Positions 44,171 to 53,100 of a stretch of 64,000 nt of DNA are shown in pieces. The position numbers and the translations under genes were made by a program. The DNA comes from Neolewinella antarctica. Lineage in GTDB: Bacteria; Bacteroidota; Bacteroidia; Chitinophagales; Saprospiraceae. Below the pieces are notes generated by a model. That model was not told where the DNA came from. It saw only the letters and a program-made list of their open reading frames with translations, and did not search any database. Location: positions 310,001 through 374,000 of the forward strand of contig NZ_JAATJH010000001.1 in NCBI RefSeq assembly GCF_011927835.1. Reading direction: 5' to 3'. Numbering within the stretch: the first letter of the stretch is position 1; each line of letters opens with the position of its first letter.

Positions 44171-44265
44171 GGGCTAATAAAAGAAGGGGCACCGTGTGGT
44201 GCCCCTTCGAAAATGGTGAATAACTCCGGCCGGCCTAGGCTGACCGAAGTATCCTATAACGAGCC
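44149..44265. repeat. 15-bp direct repeat flanking a hairpin
   Basis: ATCCTATAACGAGCC is at 44149-44163 and 44251-44265. Between them GGGGCACC-gtgt-GGTGCCCC (44186-44205) forms a strong stem; on the minus strand it is followed by TTCTTTTATT, on the plus strand only by TTCG. The right copy ends 27 bp before the replication gene start, so a processing, attenuation or recombination role is possible. Confidence 0.65.
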
Positions 44266-44292
44266 GCAAGGTAAGCGGAAAACTTCAAACAA

Positions 44293-45474
44293 ATGATTGA
44301 TAACGAGATTTATGAGCACGGCCCGGCCGACGGTGGACTCACCGAGGAAGTAGCCGAGATGAGTAGAATAGTTTGGCGCGGTAACATCGTGCCAGAGAGC
44401 TGGTGGAGTTACATCCTGAACAAGAAAGGCAAGAGCAACGCCGTGCCTAAACCGAACGCGGTGGCGATTATCTTGCTGTCGGATGTGATCTACTGGTACC
44501 GGGCTAAGGAAGTTCGTGGTGAGCAATCGGGGCAAATAGAGAAGCGTGTGCGGCGTTTCGAGGGCCCTTTCTTGCGCCGGTCCTACGAAGATATTCAGAA
44601 CAAATTTGGCTTCACACGAAAGCAGTCGCGGTTGGCTCTGGAGATACTAGAAGATCTTGATTTGTGCCACCGGATTATTCGCCCATTTCAGCAGGGCGGA
44701 ATGGTGCAACCACAGACCATGTTCTTGCGCCCTGTGCCGTCGAAAATTGCCTACTTAAACGGTCTTCCGTCGTTACGTGGAGGTAAGGACCGTCGTAACC
44801 CCGAAGTAACGACGGTCCTTACCTCCAGGGAACAACGGTCGTTACCTGGAGGTGATGACAATACAAAGACTACTACAAAGAATACTACAAGTACTACAAC
44901 TACTTCAGCGCGAGCCGAAAAAAAAGAAGTTGGAACTTTAAAAATTACTCCGACGGACGTCGATGATTTTGATGGCGTGGAAGCGGCCCCAAACCCCCGT
45001 TCCGCAGCCCCCCTTTCCCCGTCCGAAACGGCCGCTGAAAACCGGGCGATGTTCCCCCTCGAAAATCTTCACTTGCAGCGGGTGCAGATGAACGCGAAAA
45101 TGGTGATTGGCGACGTGAGCGATTTGCTCAATCACTACCTCACCGAGGTCGACGAGGGCATTGCGTTTCTCGCGGCTTGCCGGAAGGCGATTTGCGCCAC
45201 CGGCGACGAGGTCGACACCCCCCACCGCGCCGTGTGGGACCTGGTGAACAAATCCAAGCAGTGGCAACTGCGCGACTGGCGCGGTCAGTTGTTGCCCCGC
45301 CTGGCTAGCTTCCTCGAAGTCACGCTCGACAACGATCGCCGCCGGGCTGCCCGTGGTGTCATGGGCAAGGGTTCGGGCGCTGGCGCTGGTGCAAAGCGGG
45401 CTGGTAGTAGCGCCGTGACGGACAACCCCAGCAATTACGATTACTCCCAAAATTCCGACCAACATGGTTTTTAG
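44293..45474 (+). CDS. Replication initiator, O/DnaD-like
   Basis: The 393-residue protein begins with an HTH-like region: NAVAIILLSDVIYWYRAKE, and RRSYEDIQNKFGFTRKQSR followed by LALEILEDL, a winged-helix pattern of phage replication initiators. A low-complexity Thr linker (residues about 185-220) follows, coded by the iteron and AT-rich region, then a C-terminal helical domain. It overlaps a DnaC-like gene by 11 bp. The domain order matches lambda O-type initiators that carry the origin inside the gene. Confidence 0.78.
   Translation: MIDNEIYEHGPADGGLTEEVAEMSRIVWRGNIVPESWWSYILNKKGKSNAVPKPNAVAIILLSDVIYWYRAKEVRGEQSGQIEKRVRRFEGPFLRRSYEDIQNKFGFTRKQSRLALEILEDLDLCHRIIRPFQQGGMVQPQTMFLRPVPSKIAYLNGLPSLRGGKDRRNPEVTTVLTSREQRSLPGGDDNTKTTTKNTTSTTTTSARAEKKEVGTLKITPTDVDDFDGVEAAPNPRSAAPLSPSETAAENRAMFPLENLHLQRVQMNAKMVIGDVSDLLNHYLTEVDEGIAFLAACRKAICATGDEVDTPHRAVWDLVNKSKQWQLRDWRGQLLPRLASFLEVTLDNDRRRAARGVMGKGSGAGAGAKRAGSSAVTDNPSNYDYSQNSDQHGF
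44767..44908. other. Probable phage replication origin (iterons plus A/T-rich tract)
   Basis: The unit TCGTTAC occurs at 44770 and 44839, in reverse at 44807, and as TCGTAAC at 44793. The unit TGGAGGTAAGGAC occurs at 44778, in reverse at 44815-44827, and with two changes at 44847. They form an 18-bp inverted repeat pair around 44779-44829. Directly after (44860-44908) is a tract of ACTACAA-type repeats poor in GC, as in a DNA-unwinding element. This mirrors the lambda origin inside the O gene. Confidence 0.72.
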
Positions 45475-46429
45475 CACCGAAAACCCCTGGCGCGAGGAAG
45501 GCTCCGAAGGCCCCGGGCCGGCTACTCGCCAAACGATTGAAGCCACCGGCGGACCGAAGCAAAAGCGTTGGCTCGATGAATGGCGTTTCTCGCAAATGAA
45601 CCCTGAGCAGCAAGACAGGCAGCGCGAATTTTTGGATATGATCCAGAGCGACCCAATGCAACCCACCGAAATCGAGCGTGTGGATAGCTCCCTGGCGCGG
45701 ATGTTTCGCACTATGCACAAGCGCTCCGTGGATGCTATCGTTCCGCCGGACGTCATGTACCGGGCGGCAAAGATTCTACTTTACCGGGCCTTTGAAAATC
45801 AAGTAGTGTTCGAAACCGGAAAGAAGCCTAACCTGCAAGATCGTCCGGAGCTGCTTACGGCCATGCACCAAATAGCGCACTGGTTAGTCGGGCACGATGG
45901 AGATCAGTGTGAGTGCGCCCGCCCGGTGAAGCTCATTCCGATCCGCAAAAGCCCCTACTTGTACGGGCCACTCGGTACGGGCAAAAGCACCCTGGCCATG
46001 GCGGCGCACTATGCTTCTACCCAGCTTCAAGCGCAGTACAATACCGGCATGTCGCTCCAGTACCGTAGCATGGACGAGCTGATCATGTCTGTCTACTCCC
46101 GCCAAAGCCTCTCCGAAGTGGAGGAAGCGAGCAAGGGCAACGTGATCCTCGACGAGATGCGCACGGAGCACATCGGCTACAAGCACTTCGGTAACGACGT
46201 AAAGATTCTTTCCGACATCTTGTTGGTCCGTCATCATGCTTGGAAACAGCGCGGCGCTCAGACGATCATCACGACCAACATCCCGCCGAAGTCGCTCACC
46301 GAAGCGCTGAGCGACGAACGCCTACAGGATCGGATGATGCAGCAATACCACGACATACTCATCACCGGCGAAAGCTTCCGTGCGAAGCAAGCCGACCCGC
46401 TACTCGAGGCTACCAGCGCCTCGGCATAA
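45464..46429 (+). CDS. DnaC-like helicase loader ATPase
   Basis: The 321-residue protein has Walker A LYGPLGTGKSTLAMAA, Walker B VILDEMRTEHIG, and a sensor-like IITTNIPPKSL; LSDERLQDRMMQQYH resembles the arginine-finger region (sensor 2). This is the AAA+ set of DnaC/IstB-type loaders that put replicative helicase at the origin. The gene overlaps the initiator gene by 11 bp. No helicase gene is present, so the phage likely uses the host DnaB. Confidence 0.85.
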   Translation: MVFSTENPWREEGSEGPGPATRQTIEATGGPKQKRWLDEWRFSQMNPEQQDRQREFLDMIQSDPMQPTEIERVDSSLARMFRTMHKRSVDAIVPPDVMYRAAKILLYRAFENQVVFETGKKPNLQDRPELLTAMHQIAHWLVGHDGDQCECARPVKLIPIRKSPYLYGPLGTGKSTLAMAAHYASTQLQAQYNTGMSLQYRSMDELIMSVYSRQSLSEVEEASKGNVILDEMRTEHIGYKHFGNDVKILSDILLVRHHAWKQRGAQTIITTNIPPKSLTEALSDERLQDRMMQQYHDILITGESFRAKQADPLLEATSASA

Positions 46430-46465
46430 TCAACTTACACTCAATACTCTCAAACCAACGAATTC

Positions 46466-46813
46466 ATGGCTAACGTCAAATCTCCCAGCCTACTGGCTCG
46501 GTACACCAACCTCAACCTCAACCAACTCCATTCCCTGGCGGACTCCGGTATTTCCTGCCTGACGCTCACCCACGGTAGCATCTCCGAAAATCAGTACAAG
46601 CAACTGCGTCAGGCCAAGGCCGACTTCCGCCTCGAAGTGATTTGCAAGGAAAGCTACCGGCATAAGCTTACGCTGATCCTGAACCACTGTCGGAGCAAGG
46701 TGCATAGGGCTTGGCACTGTAGCCCGGGTGTTAAGCCTCAGGTTGTGGAGTTCTTGCATGTTTGCTGGGTGCAGGAGGGGCTTTCGGCTTCTATGCGTAA
46801 TCGTGTAGGGTAG
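46466..46813 (+). CDS. Unknown early phage protein
   Basis: The 115-residue protein (MANVKSPSLLARYTNLNLNQ) has a helical start and several His and Cys residues (NHCRSKVHRAWHCSPG, FLHVCWVQEG). No family was recognised. It starts 36 bp after the loader gene. Confidence 0.55.
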   Translation: MANVKSPSLLARYTNLNLNQLHSLADSGISCLTLTHGSISENQYKQLRQAKADFRLEVICKESYRHKLTLILNHCRSKVHRAWHCSPGVKPQVVEFLHVCWVQEGLSASMRNRVG

Positions 46814-46880
46814 GGGTGGTTTGGCTTGGTGGCTGTTGCTGTCGGGTCTTTTAAGTAGAATATTAGTAAACATTATAATT

Positions 46881-47180
46881 ATGCTTGTTACTCCAAACAT
46901 TGTCAACATGCTCAAAATAATGGGTAAGGGAATGAACGCCAATGTTGCATTTCAATGTGCGTCAGCTCAATTCGATATAGGCACGAAAGAGAGATTGAAG
47001 AGTAATCTTTTGAAAATTGATGGGGTAAGGAGAGTCATCATTGATATGATAGATGCCGTGCATTACTCTGCTCATATTATTGCTGAAAGTAAAGTTGATA
47101 GAGAAGATATCAAGGCCTGTTGTGACTTGTCTACCGATGAAGGTGATACGGTGAGCTACGTCAAGACATATCTAGTTTAA
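46881..47180 (+). CDS. Unknown small phage protein
   Basis: With the ATG at 46881 (MLVTPNIVNMLKIMGKGMNA) the 99-residue protein is helical, with DGVRRVIIDMIDAVHYSAH. Codon use is more A/T-rich than in neighbouring genes. Function unknown. Confidence 0.55.
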   Translation: MLVTPNIVNMLKIMGKGMNANVAFQCASAQFDIGTKERLKSNLLKIDGVRRVIIDMIDAVHYSAHIIAESKVDREDIKACCDLSTDEGDTVSYVKTYLV

Positions 47181-47182
47181 TC

Positions 47183-47302
47183 ATGGCTATCGAACGACAA
47201 TTACCACGGGCGACCACCGAACTTACCGACGAGCAAAAGCAACAACTCGACACGATGCTTATTTTGGCTTTTCAAACAATACTAGAAAATGAAGAGGGGT
47301 AA
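47183..47302 (+). CDS. Tiny protein overlapping the integrase start
   Basis: A 39-residue frame (MAIERQLPRATTELTDEQKQ, then a helix QLDTMLILAFQTIL) runs from an ATG 2 bp after the previous stop and overlaps the integrase start by 14 bp. The spacing suggests translational coupling. Serine integrases often need a small directionality factor, and this is one place to look for it; nothing in the sequence proves it. Confidence 0.5.
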   Translation: MAIERQLPRATTELTDEQKQQLDTMLILAFQTILENEEG

Positions 47303-49070
47303 CGCAATCAGTCTGGCGCGGGTAAGTGATGTTGATCAGACGAACAATACGTCGCTGGCGGCTCAGCATGATGTAAACCGGATGGTGATGGACAATTTGG
47401 GTTTCGACATCGTGAAGTGCTTTTCGGAGCAAATCAGTGGTGGTAAGGACCGTAAGACCGTCCGCCAGGCGCTGGCGTTCTGCAAGAAGTGGAACACGGC
47501 TAAGCGTCCGCAAGCGGAGTGGGTGCAGTACTTGGTGATCCACTCACTATCTCGCTGGTTTCGGGATACGGATAAATCCGGCCACTTCCGCTATCTCTTC
47601 CGTGAGCTGGGTGTAGAAGTGCAGGCGGCTACGGAATGGACGGACAAATCGAAGTCCGGTAGCGTAACCATGCGAGCGCTACGGGAAGGGATGGCGGAAG
47701 ATGAGCGGTTAGAGGGCCAACGCAGGTCGCTGAAGGGTGTCTACTACACTTGGAAAGAAGGCTATCACCAGGGCGTGGCAATGCGAGGTTACCGGTACGT
47801 GCACGAATTGGACGCCCGGGGAAAGCGCATCTTTTGCCAGGATCCGGAACTGGCTCCGATCTACCGCGACGCATTCAGTATGGTGGCCGCCGGTGTGGCT
47901 CCGATGACGGTCTACCGCCAGCTTGGTGGTAAGGCTGTTTTTGGGGTTGATACTACATACTATAAGGCGCTCCGTAACTCCGTCTACGCTGGGATTAAGG
48001 AATATTCGAGCAAGCTAGTGGAGCTTCCGGACATCTGCGTTACGCTAAAAGTCGATGCCATTACTGACCCTCAGACCTTCGATATGGTGCAGGAACGCCT
48101 AAAAAACGCCGAAAAAGGCCTAAAAACGCCGACTTTTGACGATCAGTACTACGCAAAAGATAGTTTGAAGTGCGGGTGTTCGGCCTCCGTCACTCACGAA
48201 TCGAGCAAGGGCCGGTCACTGGTTTACCACTATTATCGGTGCTGTGGTAATGCCAAGCACGGCCGCGTCCGTACAGATCGGGTACACGACTTTGTCGAGC
48301 GATTGATGCAAAGCCTGGTACTCTCGCCTGCGGCTATCGCCTACCTGAGAGAGAAAGCCGGCGAACGGGTGGATGGTATGGTGCAGGGTATCAACGAACG
48401 TATCCAATCCCTCACTAACTCCCTCACCGCAATGGAGGTCCGGCGAAAGAAAGCACTGCGCCTCCTAGCCGATGAAGTATTTACTGTGGACGACTACAAC
48501 GAAATACGCTCCGACAGCGATAACCTCCGCGCGGAGATCGAACGCCAGCGCTTCGTCAAGGACAACCAACGCCAACTGATCCCCAAGGTGATGGCCCTAC
48601 TGGGTAACCTGACGAACATATTCGACCGGCTTAATAACGGTCAGCGTGGGGCGATGCTCAAGATGTTCTTTCCGGCCGGGTTCTACGTGGCCTCCGAAAA
48701 GCCTAACGCCATCATCCACAGTTGTAGAACCGCCGAAATCAACAGCATCTTCAATCTATCAGGGTTGGCTATTGGTAGCGATATGGTGGAGGTATTGCAC
48801 CTAAGCCCAGCGAATACGCAGCTTTCAGCCGACATAGAAAACCCGACCGGAGTAGTGTTACTTCGATCGGGTGGTGGGGTTGCTGGGGTAGATTCAGCAG
48901 CTTCCCCCGTGTGGTACCCGGAACGGGGGTCGAACCCGTACTTCCAATGCTGGAAACTGGATTTTAAGTCCAGCGCGTCTACCAATTCCGCCATCCGGGC
49001 GGGTTATGGGGCAAAGGTACTTGATTCTGTTGATTTGGGGAGCGGAATTCTGTTTTGGGTATTCAGATAA
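47289..49070 (+). CDS. Large serine integrase reading through attR
   Basis: The N-terminal catalytic domain has LARVSDVDQTNNTSLAAQ, with Ser13 as the likely nucleophile. The recombinase domain follows (EGYHQGVAMRGYRYV), then a zinc ribbon region with CGCSASV and YYRCCGN, and a coiled coil (residues about 355-430). As drawn, the frame has 593 residues, but the last 53 or so are coded by the att repeat, the antisense of tRNA-Leu and host DNA. In the circular phage the frame would instead end 31 codons past the att core at the HNH start. The functional C-terminus of the free phage enzyme is probably that one. Confidence 0.85.
   Translation: MKRGNAISLARVSDVDQTNNTSLAAQHDVNRMVMDNLGFDIVKCFSEQISGGKDRKTVRQALAFCKKWNTAKRPQAEWVQYLVIHSLSRWFRDTDKSGHFRYLFRELGVEVQAATEWTDKSKSGSVTMRALREGMAEDERLEGQRRSLKGVYYTWKEGYHQGVAMRGYRYVHELDARGKRIFCQDPELAPIYRDAFSMVAAGVAPMTVYRQLGGKAVFGVDTTYYKALRNSVYAGIKEYSSKLVELPDICVTLKVDAITDPQTFDMVQERLKNAEKGLKTPTFDDQYYAKDSLKCGCSASVTHESSKGRSLVYHYYRCCGNAKHGRVRTDRVHDFVERLMQSLVLSPAAIAYLREKAGERVDGMVQGINERIQSLTNSLTAMEVRRKKALRLLADEVFTVDDYNEIRSDSDNLRAEIERQRFVKDNQRQLIPKVMALLGNLTNIFDRLNNGQRGAMLKMFFPAGFYVASEKPNAIIHSCRTAEINSIFNLSGLAIGSDMVEVLHLSPANTQLSADIENPTGVVLLRSGGGVAGVDSAASPVWYPERGSNPYFQCWKLDFKSSASTNSAIRAGYGAKVLDSVDLGSGILFWVFR
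48831..48871 (-). terminator. Antisense terminator-like hairpin inside the integrase 3' end
   Basis: On the minus strand a 30-nt imperfect stem-loop (CCCGATCGAAG.../...CTCCGGTCGGG, 48842-48871) is followed by TTTTCTATGTC. It lies 40 bp past the 3' end of tRNA-Leu, on the phage side. It can replace the native terminator removed by integration while coding for integrase on the other strand. Confidence 0.55.
48911..48924. other. attR core repeat
   Basis: GTGGTACCCGGAAC, identical to 12249-12262. Thirteen of the 14 bases are the 3' terminal part of tRNA-Leu including the encoded CCA, so the tRNA stays intact after integration. Confidence 0.87.
48912..49000 (-). tRNA. tRNA-Leu (anticodon UAA)
   Basis: The 89-nt gene has an acceptor stem GCCCGGA paired to UCCGGGU (one G-U pair), an anticodon loop CUUAAAA with anticodon UAA, a long variable arm typical of leucine tRNAs, a T-arm GGGUUCGACCCCCG-type region and an encoded CCA. 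It is read leftward, and the prophage abuts its 3' end. The integrase frame crosses it on the opposite strand. Confidence 0.95.
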
Positions 49071-49114
49071 TTTTTGGGCGCGGACGTCCCGACTGAGTGC
49101 GGGACTTGCTTTGG

Positions 49115-49136
49115 CCTCGCAGGTGCGGGGTTTTTT
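49115..49136 (+). terminator. Rightward hairpin with T tract past the integrase frame
   Basis: CCTCGC-aggt-GCGGGG followed by TTTTTT. A second small palindrome (GTCCCG/CGGGAC) is at 49086-49105. It would stop rightward transcription that runs past the integrase, protecting the convergent futalosine hydrolase gene. The rest of 49071-49220 shows no gene; it should hold the tRNA-Leu promoter, though I see no certain box. Confidence 0.65.
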
Positions 49137-49220
49137 CGAGGATAGAGCAAAGATTAAAGAGAATAGACGTCGGAGCTAATATCAGTGCGGCTATGTGCCA
49201 CTTAGGTGGGGTTCCATAGT

Positions 49221-49916
49221 CTATCGGTTTATGAAGCCGCCAATCAGTTTACCGAGTGCGTCGTTCAGCGTGCGAATCGCCAGTGCCATCTCCCAGCGAG
49301 AACGATCACGCGCCTCGACGTAATTACTGATCGATCGAATTTGCACGGGTACCATTCCTTCCTCCAAACAAGCCCGGAAGAAAGCCGCGCCTTCCATCGA
49401 CTCAACCTGCGCCGTCGGCCAGCGCGTACGCAAGCGCATCAAGCTCTGCTCCGTTCCGGTCACCTGGCTGACTGAAATTCCTTCCGCCGACTTGAAGGGC
49501 GTGAGCCCCGTGCCCTCCGGCAGTTTTAGGCATTCATCCTGTCCAAACACACCGCCCGGCGGCAGTCCGATATCTCCCAGACTCAGCCACCGCCCGTCCC
49601 GTTCCTCCGCCCCCACGTCCCCAAAACACTCCGAAATAATCTGCACGACTTCTCCTAATTGGAGATTCCTATCGATGGCTCCACCAATCCCGGCCTGGAT
49701 GGCCAAATCAGCCTTCCCACCCGTACCGATCCACCTGCCCAACGCAAAAGCCGTAGCGGGTAAGCCTACTCCGGTGAAGAATACTTCCACTTCCACAGTC
49801 GGAAACAGCAGTACGTTCTCCCGCGCGCCATCCGCCGCGGAGCGCAACCAGTCAAGCGTGGGGGCGATCTCGAAGGGCGTCGCCGCCGAGAGTAGGACGC
49901 GAAATGGTTTGTTCAT
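49221..49916 (-). CDS. mqnB: Futalosine hydrolase
   Basis: The 231-residue protein has the nucleoside phosphorylase/MTAN-like fold pattern: LLSAATPFEIAPTLDWL at the start, AIQAGIGGAID, and the substrate region QVESMEGAAFFRACLEEG followed by IRSISNYVEARDRSRW, which is typical of MqnB. It releases hypoxanthine from futalosine in the alternative menaquinone route. Menaquinone synthesis by this pathway is common in Bacteroidota relatives such as Saprospiria. Confidence 0.87.
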   Translation of the reverse strand: MNKPFRVLLSAATPFEIAPTLDWLRSAADGARENVLLFPTVEVEVFFTGVGLPATAFALGRWIGTGGKADLAIQAGIGGAIDRNLQLGEVVQIISECFGDVGAEERDGRWLSLGDIGLPPGGVFGQDECLKLPEGTGLTPFKSAEGISVSQVTGTEQSLMRLRTRWPTAQVESMEGAAFFRACLEEGMVPVQIRSISNYVEARDRSRWEMALAIRTLNDALGKLIGGFINR

Positions 49917-50070
49917 AACTATTTCTTAGGTTGATAAATTGGGACCACGTAATAGTGTGAAATCAGGCGTTATTGGATGCATTTTTGATGGGGAGCTGCG
50001 TGGTCACAACCTCTGAAATGTAGCTACGCTGCGCTGGAGCGTTCATCAAATGTATAGCTGATCGCAAACA

Positions 50071-50119
50071 AAAAAGCCCCGCCGCCCAAGGTAAATATTT
50101 TACCAAAGACGGCGGAGCC
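50071..50119 (-). terminator. Terminator of the secreted nuclease gene
   Basis: On the minus strand GCTCCGCCG... pairs with ...CGGCGGGGC around an inner GGTAAAATATTTACC palindrome, followed by TTTTTTG. It begins about 28 bp past the nuclease stop, so it is a strong intrinsic terminator. Confidence 0.85.
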
Positions 50120-50147
50120 GATAACGTTACCTCCATTAAATCGAGTC

Positions 50148-53100
50148 CTACCGACCGAAGAGCAACTTAAACACTTTCAGTTGACCGTCCGGCAGCGTCA
50201 AGCCAAGGAAGTAAATCCCCGCCGGCAAAGCCGTACCATCGACGTCGGCGGTTGCGTAGTCCACCCGACCGGTCTGAACGATCGAACCACCCACGGTGGT
50301 GAGTGCGTACACCGTACCGATCGGTGCTTCCGAAAGTCGGTAGCTACCGGCACCGGTCCGGGCAATGCGTACCGAATTAGTTGCTTCCACTGAAACTGTA
50401 ACCGTATTGCTGATCGCAACTGACCCATCTACGGCAAGGGTCCGCAAACGGTACACATTACTGCCTACCGTAGCGTCCTCGTCCGTAAACGTGTAGGCTA
50501 ACTCCACGTCACTATCACCAGCGGCGGTAACCGTGCCGATGGTATTGAATGTGTCCAGTATTCCCTGCCGTTGCACTTCGAAAGTGCTCGTTCCACGCTC
50601 CGCGCTGGTCGTCCACGCGAGCACCACGTCTCCGTCGACGGCTTCTCCGGTGAAACTGGTAATCTGCGCGGTAACGGAAGTACCGAGTTGAACGCCAACG
50701 ACGACCGGATTGTGGTCGCTGAAGCGGTAGAAACTAGTGTCGTAGAGCATCGAATCTCGGTCCTCGGTGTTGTAGTCCAGTACGGTAGGCTCGCTGGCGT
50801 TTACTTCCCAGGGGGCTGCGCCGGTGACGAACGGGGCGAGCTCGGGGCTGGCCAGCGCGTAATCGAGGCTGCCCCATTCTCCGTCAAAGACGTAGGACGG
50901 GCGGCTACCACAGGGGAAGGATTCACCCGGTGCAAAAGCGGTAACCAGGTCTATGTACCCGGCATCGGTGAAGGAGATAATGGGCTCTTCCATCCGGTAA
51001 GCGTTCAGGTCGCCTATGACCAGTTGGGCGCTGACGCCGGTGCCAGTTGGGTCCGTAGCGAGCCAGGTTCTCAGCGTGTTCGCAGCCGCTACCCGGGTAC
51101 CGTTGCAGGAGCCTGCTCCCCCAAGGTCGTCATCGCCATCGCCACAGGAGCCACCCTTGCTTTTGAAGTGATTGACTACCACGGTGATCTGCTCGCCGAG
51201 ACCGCTATTGGTCGCTTCTATGATCTCAAAAGTTTGCGCAACCGGGACGCGGTTGCCACGAGCGAGTTGGATGAAAGCCGAGGCGCCTACCGTGTCAACT
51301 ACGGCAGCGTCATAAATGAGTTGGACTTTGATCTGATCGGTTCCGGTTTCGTCAACGGCAACGGCGGTGTACTGCTTGCCGCAGCTAGCGTTGATGGCCG
51401 CGATGAGTGCCTGCGTCGTTTCGTTTGCCGTGTCGTTCTCAATTTCGACTAAGCCGAGTATGTCCGCGTCCAGTTCGCAAATGGCGGCGACGATCTTAGC
51501 CTCCTGGCGGTCAAATTCTTCCTGGTTGTCGGCTCCCCTTCCCGCTCTACCGAGCGTTGTGAAGTAGTTCAGGACGTTCATGCCGACAATTTTAAGATTC
51601 CCACCTACTTCCGGCGAAGTTGTGGGGCGTTCGTTCTCGGACAGCACGCCCGCACCCGTTGGCTGGAGCCGGTAGCCGGTGAAGCGTTCGTCGATGATGC
51701 CCGTTAGTCCGGTAAACACCGCGCCGGCGCGGAGGGTATTGGTGGCGGATAATTCGGTGCCATCAGGCAAGATGAGCGGGTAGACATTTGATCCGCTTCT
51801 TCCGTCGTCCACAATCAGTCGGCGTGCAGTTTGCTCGGCATTGTAGATTGCCAGCGCGTCAGCGTCCGGCGCGTTGCATTCGGTAAACTGAATGAGGCGC
51901 TGCCCCACGCTAACCTCGACTTCCCCGAAGCGACCGAGGCTGAAATTGTTGGTCACGTAAGCGGGCTGTGCCAAGGTGATCCGCATGCCCTCGACTGCTT
52001 CGTATACAGTATCACTCGTGAGCGGGAGGAACAAAGAGATCGTGGTCGGCAAACTGTTACCAATCGACTCTATCGAGATTTTGCCACCGGTCACGGTAGC
52101 ATCTAATTGAGTGAGGCCACGATTCTCCTGAACCGCCCCGGTGACGGTAACGAGGTCACCGACGTTAACCACTACGCCCGTGTCGCCCTGGAAAATCCAG
52201 ATGCCTTCCGAAGAAAGTGAATCGCCGTCGGCATCACTATCTTCTTCCTGCACGAAAAAGCCACCGAGCCCGACGCCCGAAGCCCCCTGGAAATCACCGA
52301 CTACAACACCCCGAACGGAAGCAAACTGGCCCTCGGAAGGGCTAGACATTCCCGTACCCTGGACGGCGCTGATGAGCGTGAGGGTAACCGGCTCGTCGTC
52401 GATAATACTGATCGTTGCCGAGTCGCCTAGCGAGTAGGTACCGTCAGTTGCGGAATCCAGCGTGATGGTAATTGTCTCCACCGATTCCGCTTCGCTATCG
52501 TCAAGAACCTCGATGGGCAGCGCAAGGACCGTCGCTCCTTGTTCGAAAAAGATGCTTCCGCTTTTTGGGTCGACATAATCCGTCCCTACGGTAGCCGTTC
52601 CGGAAACAGTGTAAGTAATGGTAAGATCCGACGTGGCCGGTTCGCTCAGGGTAACGGTAAATCCACCATTCGTTGTGGGTTCCGCTAAATTATCTCCGGC
52701 CGCCACGGTAATTGACGGCCCGGCCGCGCCGGGTGTGTAGGAGCTAAAAGGTACGATTGTCGCGTATTCGCTGAGCTCCTTTCCATCCAGTACGTCGTTA
52801 ATACCGACGTTTAACCAATTTTCGGGAGTCCAGACAACGTCGGGTCCGGTGCCGGAGACGCGGTAGATATAACTGTCCTGATAAAGGTTTACGCGCTCGC
52901 CGATCACGCCGCCGGCTTGGTCCACAATGGTTCCGTCGAGTAGCGTTACGGCAAAAATATCATCTCCAGTTCCCTGGATGCCGTTACCAGTGAGTTGGTT
53001 CGCAAACTTACCGGTCGACCCAAAGGCCGACTGGAAGTTTTCCACGCTCGTATTATTGACTACGTAGACAAATTCATCCGTGTACGTACCGCTCAGGGCG

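Larger units (their letters stand above)
12249..48924. mobile_element. HK97-type siphophage prophage integrated in tRNA-Leu
   Basis: The element is bounded by a 14-bp direct repeat (GTGGTACCCGGAAC), the right copy being the 3' end of tRNA-Leu(UAA). It holds a full set of modules: packaging, head, connector, tail, lysis, regulation, replication and a serine integrase. Late genes are tightly packed with stop-start overlaps. One gene near 38.3 kb is frameshifted, but no structural gene is visibly broken, so the prophage may be inducible. Confidence 0.93.

Noticed and set aside
44938-45756. 272-codon minus-strand frame under the initiator and loader genes
   Set aside because: Antisense to two recognisable genes, and composition looks like a shadow frame.
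12249-48924. CRISPR array or defence island inside the prophage
   Set aside because: No regularly spaced repeats with spacers and no cas-like genes; the repeats found are in fibre, linker and origin sequences.
50020-50027. Single GTAGCTAC outside the prophage as a member of the octamer cluster
   Set aside because: A lone 8-bp palindrome is expected by chance in 64 kb.
50571-51452. 293-codon plus-strand frame under the secreted nuclease
   Set aside because: Antisense to the conserved nuclease domain; no recognisable motif.
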